64,000 nt of DNA from Hyparrhenia diplandra (GCA_015847255.1 JADLZK010008410.1:124001-188000), one strand, 5' to 3'. Shown: positions 34,991 through 46,541, counted from the first letter of the stretch. Notes: a model not told the origin generated them from the letters alone. Numbers and translations are program-made.

Positions 34991-35945
34991 CTGTTCCCTA
35001 GGCGCCTTTAAGTGGTTTCCTTCACTTTGTGCAAAGACCGAAGTCCCCAAATGAGTCCCTATATGGCATTAGTGAATCCCGTCATTAGATCTACGCCTTC
35101 TTCATTCAGAGACCTCTTCCTCTTCTTGTTCTCCATCCGACTTGTCCTTTGCCTTCTCGCCAGTTGTTATCCGTCTTGGTTGGTGGTGGAGCCCGGCCGT
35201 TTGTAGTCAACATCAATGGTCTCGGTTCGGGTTGTAGGGTTGCTTAGAGCTTCATTGAGCCCATTGCAAACCTACCAATAGCCACACCACGGCCAAAAAT
35301 GGTTTGCATGTACTAGTAGTTAACAATATAGGCACATTGAGAAACTCATTATCCTTTGAATGGTGCTGCGAAATGACACAAATTAGAATCTAGATATGAT
35401 GTTAAGGTATAAAGATACATACAAATAAGCCAGAAAGAATTTCAATGATCAAGTAGTGTTCAGGGTTCAGTGTAATCATGCATAGGTCATTAGGTCCTCA
35501 TCCCAGTTAGCACTGCTAAGATCCTTATGCCCGCAGATCTTCACCCATTTGGCACGCCATTGCGGAGATTGTTGTAGACCTGAGTCCCTAAAACTTGCTA
35601 GCCTGTGTAGAATTTCCCTAGCCACTATATTCACATGACAATTCTTGAATCCCTTGTCTATCTTCACTCCTTTAGTAACCAAGTCGGAAAACCCGCCGGA
35701 CATAAGTAGACATCACAGGGTCCAGCTCATCCTGTTTGCACCACCATTACCTGTGTTGCAGGTTGCACCTCTTGCAACTCTTACACTTCATCCACATGTT
35801 TATTTGGACATTCCCCGAAAGATGTCAAAATCATCTAACCCAATCATAGCTACCCAAAACAAAAGTAGTACATGCAGAAAAAAGTAAACATGGAGTTCAC
35901 AAAAGCAAAGGCAAATGGATAACTCGATTCAGATTAGAAACAACA
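34991..35945. repeat. Duplicated block, copy A
   Basis: Aligns colinearly with 42374-43330: shared landmarks include CCCTAGG then GCCTTT, GAGTCCC, AATCTAG, CACTATATTCACATGACA, TTGAATCCCTTGTCT, AACCAAGTCGG and GATGTCAAAATCATCTA. A 75-codon minus-strand ORF at 35703-35476 has KWVKICGHKDLSSANWDED, which resembles a Myb/SANT-like domain found beside grass DNA transposases; this identity is tentative. Confidence 0.65.
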
Positions 35946-36767
35946 CTAGGTACCAAACTAGTGTTGCCGGCCAACCATTTGGAACTCGCTGGGACGCTGA
36001 CGAGGAATCGTCAAGCTAGAGAGAGAAGAGGAGGTAGCGGTGGCGATGAGCCAAATCATGTCAGATTTAAGGATGGGATGTAAAGGGGGATGGGGTAAGC
36101 ATACCGATTCAAAGAACGCGGCGATTGCACCATGCCGTGGTACACCTATATATGGGCATGCAGCCCGAGCCCGCCGGCCCGCCCGGCCAGTATTAGCGGT
36201 TCCGCCCGGCCCGGCCCGGGGGCCGCGGTCGGGCCCGGGCCGGTCCTCCTCGGCTTGCGGCACGGCGCATCGGCACGCCCGGTGCCAATGGTCGGCACCG
36301 ACGGTGGCCCCCGGCCGCCAACGGGCCATTTTGGCCCAAAGATCCCGCCGCGCGCGGGCAGATATATAAGCGCGCCCGCCGCCCCCAAAACCTAACCCTA
36401 ATCCCCACCCCACCCCACCCCACGCCGCTTTGTGCTCTCTCCTCGCTGCCTCGGATCTTGTCTCGATTCTTCTCGATCCGCCACCGTTGCTTGCCTCCGA
36501 CTTCACCGCCACTCGCCTCCGACGTCGCCCGTCACGCCGACACCTTCACCCGCCCGGATCTCGAGTTCGAAATTCCTCTTCTCCATCCATTCCCCCTCTC
36601 CTCTCTTCTCTTTCTCCAAATCAACATGTGAATTCTTGGTTTCCTTGCTCGATCCGCCGCCGCCATGGTTTGTCTAATCCTTTTCCTTTGGTTGTTGGAT
36701 CCTCTCTCTCTCTCTCCGTGCTCCTCTCTTTCTCTGGTTGGTTGTTGGCTTCCAAAGATCGGGGCTC
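35946..36767 (+). other. GC-rich promoter-like and leader-like sequence of an unidentified unit
   Basis: A very GC-rich segment (36160-36350) is followed by ATATATAA at about 36360-36367 and a C-rich leader. GCCGCCATGG at about 36659-36668 looks like a start context but is followed by only a short open frame (MVCLILFLWLLDP). Sequence resembling its continuation occurs at 40540-40660 beyond the solo LTR. I do not recognise a gene family; this could be the first exon of a broken host gene or part of another transposon. Confidence 0.35.
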
Positions 36768-39700
36768 TGAAACACCCCGGTGTTATTTCCACTAAAACCC
36801 GACATGTCATCATGATCATTGCAAAGTATCCATGTTTAGCCCACCATGTGTTGCATTGAACTAAAATAAGTTTATTTTATGCTTGGTTGCAATGTTGGTC
36901 GAAAAGACGCGAGAAGAATCGATTCGAAACTATCCCCGTTAAAAAAAAAACCATGGCTTTCTAAACCCTAATTTGTCCCCTTTTATTTATTTCAAAATTT
37001 ATCAAGAATTTGAGGGTGGTCACAAAAGGGAAAAGGTAGAGTTTTCAAAGTTGAGCAAAGTTGGTATTTTGAGTTTTCAAAGTTTAGTTCAAAGTTTTGA
37101 AGCAATTTTGAATTTCATTCAAACCCTAAATACCCCCTTTTCTATATTTCAAAATTTATGCAAAATTTGGGAAAACTTTCAAAAGTTAGTTTGTAGATCT
37201 TGTTGAGAGGAACATCAAAAGTCATGTACAAAGTTTTTCAAGTTGTTATATGATTTTAAAAGTAATTTTGAATTCAAATTTCAAAATTTTGAACTGCATT
37301 TCAAAAAGTCAAACTTAGAGGCTGAATTTGAAAATGGTCCAATTGTGAAAGTTGTAGATCTTGAAAAATTAAGGGGAGTTACTTTTTTGAAAATTTTGAG
37401 TTCAGTTCAAATTTTTGGGAGTAATTTGAAAAGTTTGAAGTTAGGGTTTCTCATTTACAAGAACCCGACCAACCCCACCATGCCACCGCCGGCGCCAAGA
37501 GTCGCGCCGTCCACCGGGGCGGCCGCGACGCCGACCACCTGGAGGCCTTCGCGACCCTCCAGCCCACCTCCTCGTCTCCTCCCTTTGCCTATAAATAGGC
37601 CGGCGACATCGCTTTTTTTTTTTTTTTTCGAAAAAACGCCGCCGAACCGAACCGCCTCCGCCGCCGCCGCGCCGCCGCCGACGTCCCTTTTTGCCAAACC
37701 AAGCCACCCAGCCGCCAAGAACTTGTTTAGCTTCCTCTCGCGAACCCGGCCGCAGCCCGCCCGCCGCCGGAATCGCCGCCGCGACCTTCTTCCTCGCCGC
37801 CGCCGGCGCCGCCGCGAGCCCGCCGTCGCCGCATCCTTGCCTCCGGTGAGCCTTTGCTCGCTTTTTCTTCGCTTTCCCTTGTGATGATGTACTCAGACCG
37901 ACTCGCCCCATGTCCCAGCCCTCGCGACCCCGGGCCGGAACGCCGCGTGGTCGCCCGCCGCCGCCGCCCGCCGCCGACCACCTCCGCTCGCTCGCCCAAA
38001 CCGAGCCCCGTCCCACGCTCCTGGTGAGCTCCCGCCATGTTTATGCAATTGGTTCTCCATTTAGACCAACGCCGGCGCGAACGCGCCGCGCCGCACGCGT
38101 GAGCTGAGCCGCCGCCGTCCGGTGAGCACGCGTGTTGGCACGCGTACGCTGGTCGGCCAACATCGTAGCAGGCGTGCCTACCAATAGGAACAAGTGTTGG
38201 GCCGACCTTTTATGGCCAAAATAAAAAAAAAATAAAACCAGCCCACGGTGAACAGTATTGGGCCATGAACAGTGATGGGCCATATACAGTAGCAGGCCAA
38301 AATTCAACCCGGGAGCCTTTTCTTTTTAAATTTTGTTTTTCTATTTTAAATTCAAATGAATAGTGTCTCGATTTTGTAAATTTCATATAAATTCAAATAC
38401 TAGCTCAAAAATTCTGAAAATTTTTGTGTAGCCTTCCCATGGGTATGTCTATCCATGAAAAATATGAAACTTGAATTTTGAATACTTTTGGCATGATTTA
38501 AAAATACAAAATTTAATTGAAAAATGCATCTTCCTTGATTTTTATTAATTATTTTATTTATCCTAAAATCATGAAAATTATTTTAGTACTGTTTTATGAC
38601 CTAACCTACTTGTACAAAATTTTTGAACTTGTTTTGAGGAAGTTAAAATTTTTATTACTTCATGTCCTATCATTTCATGTGAAAAACCATTTGTTCTATG
38701 CTTCACAACTTAGGGTTTCGTGAATTTTGGATTGTTTTGTGAACCCTAAACCATGTCGTTATCAAGTGGTCCTTGAGAACTCCTTAGGCAATGGTGATGA
38801 TATCTCGTAGAGTAGTTCAACAAGTTGGTTTTGTTGGATTGCAACTTTATCGTGAAGAAAAGTTGTACTCAAGTGTTTATCGCTCATGCACTCGCCAAGC
38901 ATCATGTTTATATACATGGCATCATGTAAAGCATATGTTATTCTTTTTCGTATAGTGAACGAAGGTGATCGAGAGATCGCCGATCAAGCTTCCGAAGAGG
39001 GTTTTCTTTGTTGATCCGAGTTCCGAGTATTGTGATCCATCGTCCGAAGTCGATATTTTCAATCAAGGCAAGCCCCGGTTCATTTAAACATTTCCTTGTG
39101 TTTTTTACAAAGTTTTATATCACCTTTGCTTTATGCTTTGCATTAGGTGATAGGAGTTGAGTGATAACCTAATTGATGCATTATCCATCCTTGATTATTT
39201 CGATATCTACCTTGATAACCCGTTTTTGGTAAAATGCTTAGAGATGCTTAGCCATGCTAAAATAGTTAGTCTTTTTGAGTCAAAATGTGACAAGTCTTTT
39301 TTATGATAGCCCGAATGGGCAGTTGATGAGAAAGGATGCTATATGAGAAAACCATCTTTGGGTTATGGTGTTTAATTTGAGACCGGTCGGGTAATTTGCA
39401 TTGAGAATGGAGTCTCGGTGTAGTATTTCGGCTTGTCGATTAAGGATCAAGCGTGTAGGCCTGTAACCGAGACTATGGAACGCACTGCGCCGCGGTCTTG
39501 GACCAATGGCACGTCTGTCATGGGTGTCGCCCCATCACGCCGAAACTAGTTCCGGACACATACTCCGGTAAGCCCAATCTTGGGGGTGTCAAATCGAAAC
39601 GCATACAACCGCCAAGACCGGGAGTGGAGAGATGGCGGAGTACATGTTACCCTCGTGGGTTAAAGTCCCGGATTGAGGTGTACGTATTCTCGGGTGGCGA

Positions 39701-40531
39701 GGACGCGGTTCCGCTTTTGAGTATCCGGGGAAAGGGTTGATATATGCAAGCTTAAGTGCTACATATGTCGTGGTGGAAAGAACTCCCCGCCTAGGTTAAT
39801 CGATTTGAAATCGCCGTGCTTTCGGACATGGAGACTCGGTTTCCGACTTATATCGTAGATTAATTATGGAACTATGAAGAGATGGAATAAGTGATGGAAC
39901 TTCTACAAGTGTATGCTATAGTGTAAGATCACCTAGAATAGGTGAGATACTAAATTGGGAATTAAAACCTTGAAAGTAAGGATTCACTATTAGTAAGCTT
40001 TTTCGCAAAAAGAGTCCTTGCTTCTTGCTAAGCCTTACCTTGAATCCTATTAGACCAAGCATTCCGAGTCTTCTCCTATTTTCTTTAGTCGGGTAAGACT
40101 TGTTGAGTACACCCGCATTTTCGGGGGTTTGTTGACCCATGTTGCAGGACGAGGAAGTCATGTATCGCACTTAGGACCGTCGCATGCATGACGATTCATC
40201 AGGAAGATAGTGAGGATGAGTGAGAAGTGAGACCCGTGGGTAGGGTCTCGTTAGTGTCATATAAGTAATAAACTTTCCGCTACTCCTACTTTTATATTGT
40301 AAAACTTGTTTTAAATAAATAGTTGTAAAATTATTGTAATATATAAATCTTCCGCTATTTTACTTTCGATTATGTATGAAAATTGTTGTAATACCGCAAT
40401 GACCTCGAACGGATCCCGGTTGGAATAGTTAATAGTGCTTTTCAGATTATAGGTGCACATATGTGACTATTAAAGGTCGTTGAACCGATAATTAGTACAT
40501 GTGGGCCCTGTAATTTGGAAGGTTCTGTTAT
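36768..40531 (+). mobile_element. Probable long Gypsy solo LTR (about 3.76 kb)
   Basis: The unit starts TGAAACACCCCGGTG. It contains a TATA-like CCTATAAATAGGCCG at about 37587-37601 followed by a GC-rich leader, then long AT-rich stretches and no retroelement coding. It ends near GGTTCTGTTAT (40531). The flanks GGCTC (36763-36767) and AGCTC (40532-40536) match at four of five bases. Long LTRs of 2-4 kb with such layout occur in grass Gypsy families of the RIRE3/RIRE8 kind; this comparison is from memory. The right boundary is less certain than the left. Confidence 0.5.
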
Positions 40532-40536
40532 AGCTC

Positions 40537-41223
40537 CGGTCCGCAGGGACCTCCCTGCTCCATCTATGTGTGTCCGTCCGCCGCCGCCGCCGGCCGTTTG
40601 TCTAATCCTTTCCATCTCGCCGTTTTTTTGCAGGTTGAGCTTGATGGTTTCTCACGCCGAGTCTTCCTTCCTCCTCTGGAGTTGGCATGGCCAGGCCACC
40701 AGCCAAGCGACCGTTGAGGGCCAGGCCAACAATAGTAGCCCAACCAAACAAGCCCATACTAGATTTGATGGAACCAGTAAACCCATCCCGGCCACGCTAC
40801 ATCTGTGCCAGGAAATCAAACAGGCCCATATCCGTCGCAATTCAGTAATTGAGTTTAAAATCTCCTAAATAAGTAACATAGTAGCAATTAGTCAATTCTC
40901 AAAAAAAAAAAAAAAAAGCAATTAGTCTTACACTTCTACGAAATGGACAAATACTACTAACTATAAGTGCAAACTATTCACCGCACCAGCACACACACTC
41001 CGATTATCTTTGGGCTGTTGTCAATAAAATATTAAGAGTTAAACTTTATTAGCAGACTGAATTTATTAATAGCAGACTGGCAAACTCTGATCACCTGAGA
41101 CACATTCGTCGTGAAAGAAAGAAAAAACAGAGAGGATCACCCTGAGTGAGACACGTGAGTAAGCACGAACAGCAGCAGCAGTAAACAAAATGCAATGCAC
41201 GTGCGTACGTTACACCATGAAGG
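40537..41223. other. Spacer between solo LTR and PC3, with a minute retroposed tail
   Basis: Contains a pyrimidine-rich stretch ending TTTTTTTGCAG at about 40624-40634 that resembles a splice acceptor, but no identifiable exon follows. AGCAATTAGTC at 40883-40893 and 40917-40927 flanks only AATTCTC plus an A-run. This looks like an extremely 5'-truncated retroposon insertion (poly-A end only). Confidence 0.5.
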
Positions 41224-41965
41224 CTAGAACGCGAGCGCGGCCGTGACCACGGGCTGCCGCCGCCGCAGCCACCGCGCCGCCGAACGGGTTCCTCACGGCC
41301 GCAGACGGCGGCGCTGCCACCGGCAATACTACTGGGGCCGGGCCTGGGGCCGATCCCCGCCACCAGGGGAACGGCGAACCGAAAATCGGAGCCGGGGCCA
41401 TAGGACCCATAGGGACCGCCGGGAACGGGAACCACGGCGACGGGGCCATCGGGATTGGGGGACTTCCACGTTGATGGCGAGCTTCATGCCGCCGTCGCAG
41501 TGGCCGGGAACGGTGCAGATGAACCACATCATTCCCGGTGACTAGGGTCCAGAGTCACGGTGTCCATGCCGGTGTTCCAGGGCCCGGCGACCATGTTGGC
41601 CTGCAAGTTGCACGCCGCGAACTCGTCCTGGCCGACCACCTGCGCCACCGTGTGGTTGTCCTTGCTGTACATGAACACTGCAAGAGCGAGACAATAATGG
41701 AATGGGGGATAAGTCCAACGAAATATCTATATACTTATATAATTAAGTGCGTGTGCGTGTTCATGTTCATGGTGACGATGATGGTGTGCGTACTCAGTCT
41801 GTCGCCGACCACGAACGTCTTGCCGTCGGCCCAGCCGGTCTGGTTGAACTTGGCCCTCCAGCCGAGGGCGTCGCCGACCATAAACACCGTGGCGGAGGCC
41901 AGCGACGCGAGGCACGCGACGGCGGCAACCACCGCCAAGACCAGCACTTGCTTGGAGGACGCCAT
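41224..41965 (-). pseudogene. PC3: phytocyanin paralog, frameshifted
   Basis: Exon 1 is 41965-41794 and exon 2 runs from 41677 to the ancestral stop at 41224. The intron of 116 bp sits at the same codon as in PC1, PC2 and PC4. Signal peptide, His (DNHTV), then C, H and M of the FICTVPGHCDGGM segment are all encoded, so an intact ancestor bound copper. Lesions are an 8-bp insertion (TAGTCACC on the coding strand, near 41540-41550) producing a stop just before the FIC segment, one missing C in the C run near 41457-41461, and a further one-base shift near 41250. The proline-rich region and AVRNPFGGAVAAAAA tail are otherwise recognisable. Confidence 0.85.
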
Positions 41966-42051
41966 TAGTTGCCCCGCTTTGCCGTACGTCGTCCGATCCC
42001 TGGCCAGCAGCTGACTGCACCTGCTGCTGATGTAGCTTGGCAAGCAGGAGT

Positions 42052-42073
42052 GACACTAGTGTCTCTATTTATA
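42052..42073 (-). promoter_or_regulatory. PC3 TATA box and perfect 12-bp palindrome
   Basis: On the minus strand TATAAATA (42073-42066) is followed by GACACTAGTGTC (42063-42052), a perfect palindrome. It occupies the position of the near-palindromes in PC1 and PC2. The TATA box lies about 100 bases before the ATG. Confidence 0.75.
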
Positions 42074-42373
42074 CACAGAAGAAAGGCACATCGATCAGTT
42101 GGGCATCACTGTACTACTTGATGTCGAACATGTAGAGGTCAGCTTCTCGTCTGCGTACGTGAAGCTAGCAGCAGCATAGGGCATCGGTGGCGCCACAACA
42201 ATGCATATGGACTGTTTCTACATGCAGCTATAATTGATAAATAAAAGCGAGGTGATGACGAGTACATTGGGATCGTCATTAGTGGACAAAATTCAGACTG
42301 AATTGCAGCTGGGAAGGCACCATGGCAGGCGGCAACGAACAACGTTTGCCACATTGGTCTTGGCGTCTCCACT
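42074..42373 (-). promoter_or_regulatory. PC3 upstream region shared with PC2
   Basis: Minus-strand sequence matches the PC2 upstream block (27740-28060): ACCAATG...GGCAAACGTTGTTCGTTGCC, GCCTGCCATG, AATTCAGTCTGAATTTTGTCC and CGCTTTTATTTATCA correspond in order. The shared block ends near 42373, where duplicated block B begins. Confidence 0.6.
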
Positions 42374-43330
42374 CCATTCCCTAGGAGCCTTTAGTGGTTG
42401 CCCTCACTTAGTGCATCAATGAGTCCCCATATGACATCAGTGAATCCTATCATCTTCTTCATTCAGAGTCCTCTTCTTAGTGTTACCTTCCTTGGTCGGT
42501 GGTGGAGAGACTCATAGGAGTCAGCATCAATGGTCTCAGATTCAGCTATAGTCGCTTGAGTTTCATTTGAGCCCATTGCAAACCTACCAATAGCCACGCC
42601 ACAACTAAAAATGTTTTGCATGTACTAGTAGTTAATAATGGGCACATTAAGAAACTATGTATCCTTATTTGAATGATCCTGCAAAATGGCACAAATTAGA
42701 ATCTAGCTATGCAGTTAAGGTACACATGCATACAAATAAGCCAAAAAGAGTTTTAACGATCAAGCGGTGTTTACCTTCACATGACCATGGTAGTGTTCAG
42801 GGTCCAATGTAATCATTCATAGGTCATCATTCTAGTTAGCACCACTAAGGTCCTTATATGCTCGTAGATCTTCACCCATCTGGCACGCCATTTGTGGAAA
42901 TGGTTGTAACTTGCTACCCTATTTAGCTCTCAAGTTCCCTAGCCACTATATTCACATGACAGTCCTTGAATCCCTTGTCTGTCCTCAATCCTTCAGTAAC
43001 CAAGTCGGGAAACTTGCCCAGGACATAAGTGGACATCACAGGGGGTCTAGTTCAGCCTGTTTGCACCACCATTTACGTGTGCTGCAGGTTGCACCTCTAG
43101 CACCTCACCCACATGTTTATTGTAGCTATTCCCCTAATGATGTCAAAATCATCTAGCCTAGCCATAGCTACCCAAAATAAAAGTAGTACATGTAGAAACA
43201 ATAAAGCATGGAGTTCAGAAAATGAGAGGCACATGGATAAATGAACAGCTATCTAGGAAAATGAATACTACAACATAACAGTGAACACAGAAAATTCATT
43301 TCAGATTAGAAAACAACACCAGGTACCAAA
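42374..43330. repeat. Duplicated block, copy B
   Basis: Colinear with 34991-35945 (see copy A). Here it lies upstream of PC3, whereas copy A lies downstream of PC2. Small indels separate the copies, and the SANT-like reading frame of copy A is interrupted here. Confidence 0.65.
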
Positions 43331-43977
43331 CTCAGTTCAGATAACAAGACAACAGTAGGAAGCTACTAATGTCAGTTCTGATTACAAGACAGAATGACAT
43401 CATTGCCTAAGGAATGGTCTCATAAATAAGTTTTGAAACATCACAGAGTTCATCCATACTACTGTTGGAACAAGCTTCAATGGACCCCATTCCTAATTTG
43501 CCTCATCTCGCTTGCCCAAGTATCCCACTTTGTTGGCCAAGCATTTTTTCAATAACATTCCTTGTTCGGCTGGCTAGTGCTGGATGACTGGTGCTAATTT
43601 GTTGTGAGAGAAAAATACTGGCTGGCTGGTCGGGTGATGCTGATTTGACGTGAGAGGAAGAGAAAAACACTGTTGCTGTCTGGATGAAGAACAGTGCACA
43701 AGACTCAAGGTATAAATGTCATTTTATTGATATAGTACTACTTGTCAGTGGGTCCAAACTGAGCTTGATTAATAATCACTCGTTCTAGCTAATCACTGAT
43801 CCTAGTCCATCCCTACATACCCTCACGCTAATATCTAGTAGGATTGCTAAAACTTATTAGTTTATTAGTAGGTCGAGGGGTGCTAATAGTTCATATGTAT
43901 ATCTAATGAATTGTCTAATTACATATTAACAGGTCGATCATAAAAGCCCTGCTAATAATTACGGTAACTAACTAGTA
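43331..43977. other. Spacer, no gene recognised
   Basis: AT-rich sequence without credible ORF or RNA gene; ends at the TA that precedes the first Stowaway-like MITE. Confidence 0.5.
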
Positions 43978-44220
43978 CTCCCCCGGCCCGGTTCCATTTA
44001 TAAGACATTTGACTTTTCTTTTACCCTAAATTTGACCATTCGTCTTATTAAAAAAATATAAACATTATCAAATTTAAATCATCCTTGAAAAACTTTTTAT
44101 TAATAAAGCAAGCCACAACAAAAGATATGATAAATTGCATAAATTTTTGAATATGACGAGTAGTCAAACTTGGAGCTGAAAAAAAGTCAAACGTGTTGTA
44201 GTAATTTCGAATAGAGCTAG
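43978..44220. mobile_element. Stowaway-like MITE, degenerate
   Basis: Bounded by TA dinucleotides, it starts CTCCCCCGGCCC and is internally hairpin-like (GTTCCATTTATAAGACATTTGAC against GTCAAACGTGTTGTAGTAATTTCGAAT). It shares CATCCTTGAAAAAC, TTAATAAAGCAAG and CACAACAAAAGAT with 45960-46165. No ORF. Confidence 0.6.
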
Positions 44221-44222
44221 TA

Positions 44223-44482
44223 CTCTCTCCGTCCCAGAAAAACATGCAATTCCCGCTTTCCGAGAAGTCAACCGATGCCAACTTTGACTAAATTTATATA
44301 AATGATTACTAACACTTATAATACAAAATTAGTATCAATAGATTCGTGAAGGAATATATTTTCATAATAAATTTTGCTTGAGACATAAATACTAATATTA
44401 ACTACTATAAACTTGATCAAACTTTTAGTCCAGTTTACCGCACGATTCCCATAGTCACATGTTTATTTTGGAACGGTGGGAG
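44223..44482. mobile_element. Stowaway-like MITE
   Basis: Inverted ends CTCTCTCCGTCCC and GGAACGGTGGGAG are flanked by TA on both sides (44221-44222 and 44483-44484). It is AT-rich and directly adjoins the preceding MITE, sharing its TA. Confidence 0.75.
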
Positions 44483-44484
44483 TA

Positions 44485-44944
44485 GTAAGTTAGGTAACTA
44501 TCAACATTAGTTGATTCAAATGTTGTAAAAAAAATAGTTGATTCAAACAAACCATAAATAATTTAATAATTACTAAAACTGCCAAGAAATAATCCATGTT
44601 TGGCCAGGCGAGCTTTTGCACGTTTTGGTCGTAACGACGATCGATGAAAAGTTAAATACCAATTCCGAAAACAGGCGCCAAAAACGCTGTTTTGTCAGTT
44701 TCCATGCCCTCTTCCATCAACTGATGATCCCAATGCAAGCTTCACCTCGCTGTTATCATCACCTACCCCATTCGGCAGCTGGATGAAGCTAGCTAGAAAC
44801 GGTCCATTTGTCGGCACTACCGACCAAAACGGCTTATATGTGCCGTCCGCCCGCTGCCGCATCCTGTGACCTCATATCAAAATGACTTCAGCGTCGACCT
44901 GGTCCCGTGTTACCTGATCAAGGCCATAGCTGCGAGCATTGCTG
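44485..44944 (+). promoter_or_regulatory. PC4 upstream region
   Basis: The distal part is AT-rich. The proximal part (about 44700-44944) keeps recognisable landmarks of the PC2 upstream block in order: TCCATCAACTGATGATCCCAATGC, CTTCACCTCGCTGTTATCA, AGAAACGGTCCAT, GGCACTACCGA and TGACCTCAT, so PC4 was duplicated with its promoter. The match is weaker than among PC1-PC3. Confidence 0.55.
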
Positions 44945-44966
44945 CATAAATAGACGCGAGATTGTC
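44945..44966 (+). promoter_or_regulatory. PC4 TATA-like box
   Basis: CATAAATA at 44945-44952 occupies the TATA position and is followed by GACGCGAGATTGTC, a degraded version of the palindrome seen in PC1-PC3. The ATG is 115 bases downstream. Confidence 0.65.
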
Positions 44967-45066
44967 ACTAATAAGCCAAGCCACAGCAGCAAGAGTACTA
45001 GTGTGCCGCATCGATCTGCCATAGCAAGCTAGATCTAGCTCGTCGGCGGTCACCAGGGAAGAGGCA

Positions 45067-45632
45067 ATGGCTTACCGGCAAGTTCAGCTCTTGGCTGTGG
45101 TCGCCGCCGTCGCGTGCCTCGCGCCGCTGGCCTCCGCCACGACGTATATCGTTGGGGACGTCGGCGGCTGGAGGGCCAACTTCAACACGACCAACTGGGG
45201 CTACGGCTTGAAGTTCGTGGTCGGCGACACCCTGAGTACGCACACCGTCACCCTGAACACGAACACGCACTTATTATATATATCTATAGATATTTCATTG
45301 GACTTGATCCCCATTGTTGTCTCGCAGCGTTCATGTACAACAAGGAGATACACACGGTTGCGCAGGTCGGCAAGGACGACTTCGCGGCGTGCAACTTGCA
45401 GGGCAACCTGCTCGCCGGGCCCTGGACCACCGGCATGGACACCGTGAGGCTGAACCAGACCGGCAAGCTGTGGTTCATCTGCACCGTTCCCGGCCACTGC
45501 AACGGCGGCATGAAGCTCGCCATCAACGTGGAAGACGCCCCTGCCACTTCGTCGGCACCCGTCAGCTACACGGTTGGCGGCGTGGTGGCTGCCGTCGCTG
45601 GTGCCGTGGCCGCGGCTGTGCTCGCGTTCTAG
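45067..45632 (+). CDS. PC4: phytocyanin, uclacyanin-type blue copper protein, short GPI-anchored form
   Basis: Exons are 45067-45235 and 45328-45632, with a 92-bp GT-AG intron; the product has 157 residues. Signal peptide 1-24 is followed by a plastocyanin-like domain with copper ligands His65, Cys108, His113 and Met118 and the Cys78-Cys114 pair, all intact. The proline-rich module of PC1 is reduced to about ten residues (APATSSAPVS). A hydrophobic alanine/valine C-terminus serves as probable GPI signal. It is expected as an extracellular membrane-anchored electron-transfer protein. The start is the only ATG before the signal sequence and follows the TATA-like box by 115 bases. No lesion is visible. 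Confidence 0.9.
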
Positions 45633-46541
45633 GCCCAGGATCGATCATATCGTCGTTGTTGGATACTTGACATTGTCATTGAGTTTTCGTGTGTGTGTTT
45701 GGGTCAATTTTCATCTTTCTCTCGAGAGCATCGAACACTGTTGTTTTATTGTTGGACTTATTGCTGCTGCTGCTAGTATTCCAACTAGGTTACAGTAACA
45801 TGAGTCCAAAGCTAGCTATCTATGTATATGGATCCGAGGCCGTTCACCTGTTGTACTGAGTTTGCTATGTCCGCTGTGTATCGCCAGCCTTATATATATA
45901 TAATAAGTAATAATTTTTTCCCTTCACAGATTTTATTGGCCAGCTAATAGTTTCACTATTAGAAACGTCATTTTCTCTGTGTGCCAAAAAAAAATATGCA
46001 AACATTGTCAAAATTTAGGTCATTCTTGAAGAACTCTTATTAATAAAGCAAGTCACAACAAAAGATGTGACATTTTTTTTTTTTTTTTTGAATATAAGAT
46101 GAGTGATCAAACTAAGGGTAAAAAAAAGTCAACATCTTATATTTGGAATGGAGTTAGTATCTACTAAGTTTATAGGCACCTCAACATATAGTCAACACCC
46201 AACGCTTAGAAGGGTCGTCTAAATTTTGACTCCATTTGCACCTTTACATGACTTGATGGCCGGCTTCGTGTTGTCCTTAGAAGGGTTGACCTCAATCATA
46301 ATTTGATTAACACACGGGTGCGTCATTATGATAGTTCAATTTTGAACAAGCACCAAATTAAATTTCATGAAACCACTTGACCCCCAATATATAGTGAGAC
46401 GGTATATAGTTACTCATATAATATAATATAATGTTGTGGGATCATCTCCACAAGATTTAGAAGATCGAGGTGCTGCAACAGATCTCCTATATCTATAATT
46501 TTTAGGCTTCAGCCTTTCTACACCCGTTTTCATGTCAGTTT
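45633..46541. other. PC4 3' flank with a degenerate MITE
   Basis: The first 250 bases are the probable 3' UTR of PC4, ending near an AT dinucleotide run (45893-45902). A MITE related to 43978-44220 lies at about 45960-46165 (shared TTAATAAAGCAAG and CACAACAAAAGATG) but its left end is eroded. The remainder shows no gene. Confidence 0.5.

Noticed and set aside
35958..36512. 184-codon minus-strand frame and overlapping plus-strand frames
   Set aside because: All frames are open because of extreme GC content; low-complexity Gly/Arg/Pro composition, no domain, and a promoter-like plus-strand layout fits better.
37441..38016. 191-codon minus-strand Arg/Gly-rich frame
   Set aside because: Inside the probable long LTR leader; composition is low complexity and no homolog type is suggested.
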